A program made the position numbers and the translations under genes. This document shows positions 59,514 through 64,000 of a stretch of DNA of 64,000 nt, in pieces. This DNA comes from CAZRHR01 sp964599915 (GTDB taxonomy: Bacteria; Bacteroidota; Bacteroidia; CAIKAF01). The notes under the pieces were generated by a model. It was not told the DNA's origin. It ran no database searches and saw only the letters and a program-made list of their open reading frames with translations. The stretch lies in assembly GCA_964599915.1 (NCBI GenBank), contig CAZRHR010000003.1:14146-78145 (forward strand). Reading direction: 5' to 3'. How positions within the stretch are numbered: the stretch's first letter is position 1; each line of letters starts with the position of its first letter.

Positions 59514-60701
59514 GTGAAACTGATAGAGGTAATCCATAAGCGGCAAGTCAACGATTTTCATCGGGTCCCCTTTTATATTTATAAAAACGACCCTGCTTGG
59601 ATTCCGCACTTGCGCCAAGATGTGGAGAAAGTCTTTGATAAAAAGAAAAATAAAGCCTTTCGGCATGGAGAAGCCATTCGTTGGGTGGTGTATAATGACG
59701 AAGGCGTAGCCGTAGGCAGGGTGGCCGCATTTATCAATAAAAAGACAGCCTTTACCTTTAAACAGCCCACGGGAGGTATGGGATTTTTTGAATGCATTGA
59801 GGATGAGAAAGTAGCCCGTTTATTGTTGGACACTTGCAAAGATTGGTTGATGTCTAAGGGCATGCAAGCCATGGACGGACCCATAAATTTTGGAGAAAAA
59901 AATGAGTATTGGGGCCTTTTGGTGGAAGGATATGAACATGCCCCAGCCTATCAGATAAATTACAACCCGCCCTACTATCGCGCCTTTTTTGAAAATTATG
60001 GTTTCAAGACGTATTACGAACAATATGTCTTTTGGCGTGATTTGCGGCAACCCGCTGAAGAAATTTTTCGAAGAAAATCTGAGCAACTGCATCAGGACCC
60101 TAAGTTTTCTATCCGAAATATTCGAGGTAAATCTGATGCATCATTAGCAGAAGATTTTTTGGCGGTTTACAACCAAGCTTGGGGCGTGCATGAAGGCTTT
60201 AAGCAGATGAATAAGGCCACAGCTTTATCCATAATGAAAGCCATCAAACCTGTAAAAGATCCGGACATCACCCTTTTTGCATATTATGGAGAAACGCCTG
60301 TAGGTTTTTACATTAACCTACCTGAGTTAAATCAAATGTTCAAATATGTCAATGGGAATTTAAACTTTTGGGGCAAACTCAAATTTTTATGGTATCAAAA
60401 AACCAAAGGTTCAAGCACCATGTATGGTATTGTGTTTGGCGTGGTTCCGGAGTTTCAGGGAAAAGGGGTTGAAGCAGCTATGATTGTTCATGCCGAGAAG
60501 TATATTGTACCTAAAGGTCAGTATAAAGACACCATTTTGACTTGGATTGGAGATTTCAACATAAAAATGTTGAAGGTCTGTGAGAACCTCAACGTGATTC
60601 GCCAAAGAACCCTGATTACCTATCGTTGTTTATTTGACCCCAACCTTCCTTTTGAACGTGCGCCTTATATAGGCGGAAGAAAAAAGAAGGAAAATGACTG
60701 A
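59514..60701 (+). CDS. GNAT-fold acyltransferase-like protein, conserved in Bacteroidota
   Basis: 395 residues. The first ~150 residues (VPFYIYKNDPAWIPHLRQDVEKVF ... GEAIRWVVYNDEGVAVGRVAAFINKK, ... GMGFFECIEDEKVARLLLDTCKDWLMSKGMQAMDGPINFG) resemble GNAT N-acetyltransferases, including the beta-turn ending VGRVAAF and the helix that would bind acetyl-CoA. The C-terminal half (~190-395) looks like a second GNAT-like unit with GVVPEFQGKGVEAAMIVHAEKYI (~323-345), where 'QGKGV' is the CoA-binding Q/RxxGx. Donor and acceptor are not known. The start codon is GTG at 59514, 4 nt after TAATTTTA. It overlaps the glycosyltransferase gene by 8 bp, suggesting a joint role in glycan or lipid modification. 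Confidence 0.78.
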   Translation: MKLIEVIHKRQVNDFHRVPFYIYKNDPAWIPHLRQDVEKVFDKKKNKAFRHGEAIRWVVYNDEGVAVGRVAAFINKKTAFTFKQPTGGMGFFECIEDEKVARLLLDTCKDWLMSKGMQAMDGPINFGEKNEYWGLLVEGYEHAPAYQINYNPPYYRAFFENYGFKTYYEQYVFWRDLRQPAEEIFRRKSEQLHQDPKFSIRNIRGKSDASLAEDFLAVYNQAWGVHEGFKQMNKATALSIMKAIKPVKDPDITLFAYYGETPVGFYINLPELNQMFKYVNGNLNFWGKLKFLWYQKTKGSSTMYGIVFGVVPEFQGKGVEAAMIVHAEKYIVPKGQYKDTILTWIGDFNIKMLKVCENLNVIRQRTLITYRCLFDPNLPFERAPYIGGRKKKEND

Positions 60702-61803
60702 GATTAAACGGATTTGTTGGGTGGTTCCCTACACCCGAGGGCAGGCACCCAGTCAGCGGTTTCGTTTCGAACAATATCTGGATGTCCTAGAAAAAAATGG
60801 TTATGAGCACCATTTTTCCCCGTTTTGGGACCAAAAAGCATGGCGTATTTTATATAAGCCAGGCCATTATACAGGGAAAATATTAGGCCTTTTGCGTGGT
60901 ATGTTTCGCAGGTACATCCTGCTTTTCACCTTCTGGAAGTATGATTTGATTTTCATTCATCGAGAGTTTTCACCCGTGGGATTTCCATGGCCAGTTTGGG
61001 TATTATCCCGAATTTTCAAGAAAGCCATGGTGTTCGATTTTGATGATGCCATTTGGATTCCCAATTCAAGCGCTTCTAACCGATGGACTGAAAAATTCAG
61101 GTCCTACGGTGCCACAGCCAAATTGATTCGGTGGGCCCATGTGGTTTCCTGTGGCAATGCGTATTTGCAAGGTTTTGCTAAAAATTTTAACCCACATGCC
61201 AAACTGAATCCCACCACGATTGATACCGAAAATCACCATAATATCATCTCAAATCCACCTGAATGGCCTTTTATCATTGGCTGGACAGGCACGCATTCTA
61301 CCATCTCTTATTTGTATGATTTGGCGCCTGTGATTTTTTCCCTTGCCGAAAAATATCAGGTTGAATGGCGGATCATTTCTGATAAAGACCCTGGTTTCAC
61401 CCATCCCTGTGTGCGGTTTGTTCCGTGGAATAAAAAAACGGAAATTCAGGATTTAGCCACTTTTCATGTGGGGGTTATGCCTTTACAAACAGATCCATGG
61501 TCCGAAGGGAAATGCGGATTTAAAGCCCTTCAATACATGGCTTTGGGCATACCTGCACTGGTGTCGCCAGTAGGCGTAAACAGTAAAATTGTAACCCATG
61601 GGGTGCACGGATTTCAATGTGAAACGGAGGAAGAATGGAGAAAGGCTCTAGAGACTTTGATTCAAAATAGAACCCTTTTGGCCGATATGCAGTCCCAAAC
61701 AAGGGCCAGCATTGAAGAACGCTTTTCTGTACGGTCCAACACACAAAACATGCTGGACATCTTATCTCTTGCTCAGCGTTTGGCGCCTTTGCCTTCCTCT
61801 TGA
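60694..61803 (+). CDS. Glycosyltransferase (GT-B fold, family 4-like)
   Basis: 369 residues. Two Rossmann-like halves. The N-terminal half has PYTRGQAPSQRFRFEQYLD (~9-27) and FDFDDAIWIPN (~108-118). The C-terminal half has the donor-binding segment: IIGWTGTHSTISYL (~190), RFVPWNKKTEIQDLATFHVGVMPLQTDPWSEGKCGFKALQYMALGIPALVSPVGVNSKIV (~235-295). In that stretch 'GVMPL..D.W..GK.G.K..QYMA.G.P.V.S' is the EX7E-like nucleotide-sugar motif of GT4 enzymes. It transfers a sugar to a lipid or glycan acceptor, probably for surface polysaccharide. It follows the acyltransferase-like gene with an 8-bp overlap. Its 3' end overlaps murQ by 31 bp on the other strand. Confidence 0.88.
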   Translation: MTEIKRICWVVPYTRGQAPSQRFRFEQYLDVLEKNGYEHHFSPFWDQKAWRILYKPGHYTGKILGLLRGMFRRYILLFTFWKYDLIFIHREFSPVGFPWPVWVLSRIFKKAMVFDFDDAIWIPNSSASNRWTEKFRSYGATAKLIRWAHVVSCGNAYLQGFAKNFNPHAKLNPTTIDTENHHNIISNPPEWPFIIGWTGTHSTISYLYDLAPVIFSLAEKYQVEWRIISDKDPGFTHPCVRFVPWNKKTEIQDLATFHVGVMPLQTDPWSEGKCGFKALQYMALGIPALVSPVGVNSKIVTHGVHGFQCETEEEWRKALETLIQNRTLLADMQSQTRASIEERFSVRSNTQNMLDILSLAQRLAPLPSS

Positions 61804-62600
61804 AGTTTTGCTACTGCTTTCCTTACAGATTTCTCTGATTGTAAAGCAAGTAAAGCCTCTTCTTCTGTGCAGTCAACTTGCTCTAATACCATACGAATAG
61901 CCCTTTCCCAAAGCTTATGGTTGGTGAGCTGCATGTCCACCATTTTATTTCCGGCCACTTTACCCAATTGAATCATGGCGGTGGTAGAAATCATGTTGAG
62001 CATGAGTTTTTGGGCCGTTCCGGCTTTCAGCCTGGTGCTTCCTGTAACGAATTCAGGCCCCGTGTTGGCGACTACGGGAAAATCAACTTCGTTCAGTAAA
62101 GGCGCATTGGGATTGCAGGTAATACAGCCCGTAGGAATGTTGGCTTCTCTGCACGCCCGCATGGCCCCAATGACGTAGGGTGTCGTTCCGGACGCAGCAA
62201 TCCCTATGACAAAGTCATTGGCATGGACATGGTACTGTTGTAAATCCTTAAAACCCTGTTCTTCATCATCTTCTGCGAATTCCACGGCACGTCGGATGGC
62301 CGAGTCCCCGCCCGCAATCAATCCAATGGCCAAATCGAAAGATACGCCAAAAGTGGGTGGCAATTCAGACGCATCGACTATGCCTAATCTGCCGGAAGTA
62401 CCGGCCCCTAGATAAAAGAGTCGTCCTCCTTTTTTCAATTGAATAACTAAGGCTTCCACCAACTTTTCCAAATCCGGAATGGCAGCTTTCACGGCCAAAG
62501 GAACCGTTTGGTCCACTTCATTCATTCCTTCCAGCAGGGCACGGATAGGCAATTGATCCAAGTGGTCCTGGGCTCCCGGTAATTCTGTGGGGCGAAGCAT
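61773..62600 (-). CDS. murQ: N-acetylmuramic acid 6-phosphate etherase
   Basis: 275 residues, SIS fold. It removes the lactyl group of MurNAc-6-phosphate to give GlcNAc-6-phosphate in peptidoglycan recycling. The signature LFYLGAGTSGRLGIVDASELPPTFG is at ~62-86 with the catalytic Glu in DASELPPTF; a second SIS helix region contains GIAASGTTPYVIGAMR (~132) and GSTRLKAGTAQKLMLNMIST (~182). The C-terminal helical tail (EEALLALQSEKSVRKAVAKL) is the UBA-like end. It follows the E1 gene by 2 bp and may be read from the same transcript. Its 3' end overlaps the convergent glycosyltransferase gene by 31 bp. Confidence 0.94.
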   Translation of the reverse strand: MLRPTELPGAQDHLDQLPIRALLEGMNEVDQTVPLAVKAAIPDLEKLVEALVIQLKKGGRLFYLGAGTSGRLGIVDASELPPTFGVSFDLAIGLIAGGDSAIRRAVEFAEDDEEQGFKDLQQYHVHANDFVIGIAASGTTPYVIGAMRACREANIPTGCITCNPNAPLLNEVDFPVVANTGPEFVTGSTRLKAGTAQKLMLNMISTTAMIQLGKVAGNKMVDMQLTNHKLWERAIRMVLEQVDCTEEEALLALQSEKSVRKAVAKLQEEGKGAKR

Positions 62601-62602
62601 GG

Positions 62603-64000
62603 TTAAAGCGCCGGAAATTGTGCAGGATTCGCCTCATGCATCAAGGCATACACCTTTTCTACAATATCTTCTATGGATGGTTTGGAGAAATAATCGCCAT
62701 CGGTTCCGTAGGCTGGTCTATGGTCTTTGCCTGTTAAGGTGGAAGGCGCAGCATCCAAATACAAAAAGCCTTGGGCTTTTTCGATGACCTGTTGCAACAT
62801 AAAGGCAGAAGCGCCCCCTTCGACATCTTCATCCACAAATAGAATACGGTTGGTTTTTTTCAGAGACGACACTACAACGCCGGAAAGGTCGAAGGGCAAC
62901 AAGGTTTGCACATCGACTACTTCTACGGAGATTCCCATTTGCTGAAGGATTTCCGAGGCTTCCAAGGCAATTCTGCAAGTGGAGCCATAGGTGACGAGGG
63001 TTAAATCTTGCCCTTCGCGCAAAATCTCCGGAACACCTAAAGGCACTCGAAATTCTCCAATATTGGCAGGCTTAGGTTCTTTTAAACGGTAGCCATTGAG
63101 CGGTTCAATAACCAAAGCCGGGTCATCTGCGGCCAATAAGGTATTGTACATACCTGCCGCCTGCGTCATGTTTCTTGGTACACATACATACATGCCACGT
63201 AAGCTGTGGAGGATCATGCCCATGGGGCTTCCGGAATGCCAAATGCCTTCCAAACGATGTCCTCTGGTGGCCACAATGAGCGGTGCCTTTTGCCCGCCGC
63301 GGGTTCTGTATTGAAGGGTCGCTGCATCATCGCTCAAAATTTGGATGCAGTACAGCAGATAATCTAAATATTGAATTTCAGTGTAAGGGCGAAGTCCACG
63401 CATGGCCATACCAATGCCTTGTCCGGCGATGGTGGCTTCACGGATTCCGGTATCAAATACCCTTTCCTCTCCATATTTCTTTTGAAGACCTTCAAAAGTT
63501 TGGTTCACACCACCAATGCCGCCCACATCTTCACCAAAGGCGATAAAGCGTGGGTCATGGGCAAGGATATAATCGAAATTGTCTCTCAAAATCATTCGTC
63601 CATCCACTTGTTCGTCCGAATGATAGACAGGTGCCACAGGAGCTACGCGCAAAGCCGATTGAGGGGATTCGCTGTAGAGCAAACTGTTATAATCTCTGGC
63701 ATGTTTGGCTTGCTGGTCTTTCAACCAATCTTGTAAAGCCAAAAATGCAGCTCCCTGGTGATGTCTGGCTAAAAAAAGCGCCCTTCTGGCGGTTTGCACC
63801 ACATCTTTTTTCTGTGGTGTAAGTTGGGCTTTTAATTCCTGATGTAAAGCTGTAATCTCAGATATTCCTGTGTCTTGGGCGAGCGCTTCCAAATGCACAT
63901 ACAACGCAGAACGCTGGTTATTAATATCTTGAATAAAAGCATCCCAAGACGATTTTCGATATTCTTTTAAATACTGACGCTACTCTTCTAAAATAGAGTC
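62603..64000 (-). pseudogene. 2-oxoacid dehydrogenase E1 (alpha/beta fusion type), partial, with an in-frame stop
   Basis: From the right edge the minus-strand frame reads DSILEE, then a stop TAG at 63982-63980, then RQYLKEYRKSSWDAF and on to 62603 without a shift. The region after the stop (~460 codons) is the E1 linker and complete beta part: MILRDNFDYILAHDPRFIAFGEDVGGIGGVN, FDTGIREATIAGQGIGMAM, and the transketolase C-terminal domain (LVTYGSTCRIALEASEIL, FVDEDVEGGASAF). The segment before and after the stop resembles the end of an E1 alpha domain (D-x-I ... RxYL). E1 decarboxylates branched 2-oxoacids or pyruvate using thiamine diphosphate. The stop may be a real mutation (TGG to TAG would restore Trp) or a sequence error. 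If real, only the beta half remains, from an internal start. Confidence 0.72.

Noticed and set aside
55308..63982. Stop-codon recoding (TAA and TAG read through)
   Set aside because: TAA, TAG and TGA end many intact genes in the window (TAA for cytochrome c, TAG for the desaturase, TGA for the S8 protease), and the two internal stops use different codons without any hairpin or SECIS-like structure that I can see.

Overview
The window reads as chromosomal DNA of a free-living Bacteroidota (Cytophaga-Flavobacterium-like) bacterium. The evidence is phylum-specific: type IX secretion (T9SS) C-terminal sorting domains, a PorT/SprT-like T9SS protein next to ubiE, a gliding-motility-type C-terminal domain, a DUF5606 protein, ClpC, menaquinone methylation, and promoters of the Bacteroidota form TTG-N19/20-TAnnTTTG in front of ffs and a beta-helix gene. 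No phage, plasmid, CRISPR array or recognisable defence island is visible. Most of the window is housekeeping and envelope genes in short operons.

Layout. 1-3.2 kb: a partial surface protein, an HD/transmembrane/class III cyclase fusion and a XerD-type recombinase. 3.2-5.1 kb: aroQ, a lipoprotein, a SCO-type copper chaperone and a cytochrome c. 5.1-13.2 kb, mostly minus strand: parE, a vWA T9SS cargo protein, bcp, a GroES-like protein, nth, a YrdC/YciO protein, a transaldolase-like protein, the SRP RNA gene ffs, and pirin. 13.2-21.1 kb: ksgA, mgtE, a desaturase, porT, ubiE, a Trk/Ktr K+ transporter and an aminotransferase. 21.2-30.9 kb: a di-haem peroxidase, rnpB, a flippase-like protein, tRNA-His and a six-gene minus-strand operon ffh-folD-PD40-WD40-thioesterase-rlmI. 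31-33.1 kb: a C1 peptidase and a small mobile module, an HUH transposase flanked by REP-like hairpins. 33.1-41 kb: a small lipoprotein with clpC, then gyrA, a TPR protein and a DUF5606 protein. 41-56 kb: a secreted subtilase, a gliding-type protein, a peptide-binding lipoprotein, a Nudix enzyme, rsmD, coaD, a thioredoxin-fold protein, a rifampin-phosphotransferase-like dikinase and a beta-helix gene broken by one stop codon. 56-64 kb: tRNA-Leu, a beta-lactamase-fold protein that has lost its catalytic residues, a TPR protein, an SDR, an acyltransferase-like protein, a glycosyltransferase, murQ and a 2-oxoacid dehydrogenase E1 gene that is also interrupted by a stop.

The genes cover DNA topology (parE, gyrA), translation and rRNA modification (ksgA, rsmD, rlmI, two tRNAs, rnpB), SRP protein targeting (ffs RNA plus Ffh protein), respiration (SCO, cytochrome c, menaquinone methylation), and secretion and decoration of the cell surface. 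The less ordinary signals are the HD-cyclase fusion, the REP/transposase module with compensating stem changes, a probable near-leaderless promoter style at many genes, the catalytically dead serine-hydrolase homologue, and two genes split by single in-frame stops.
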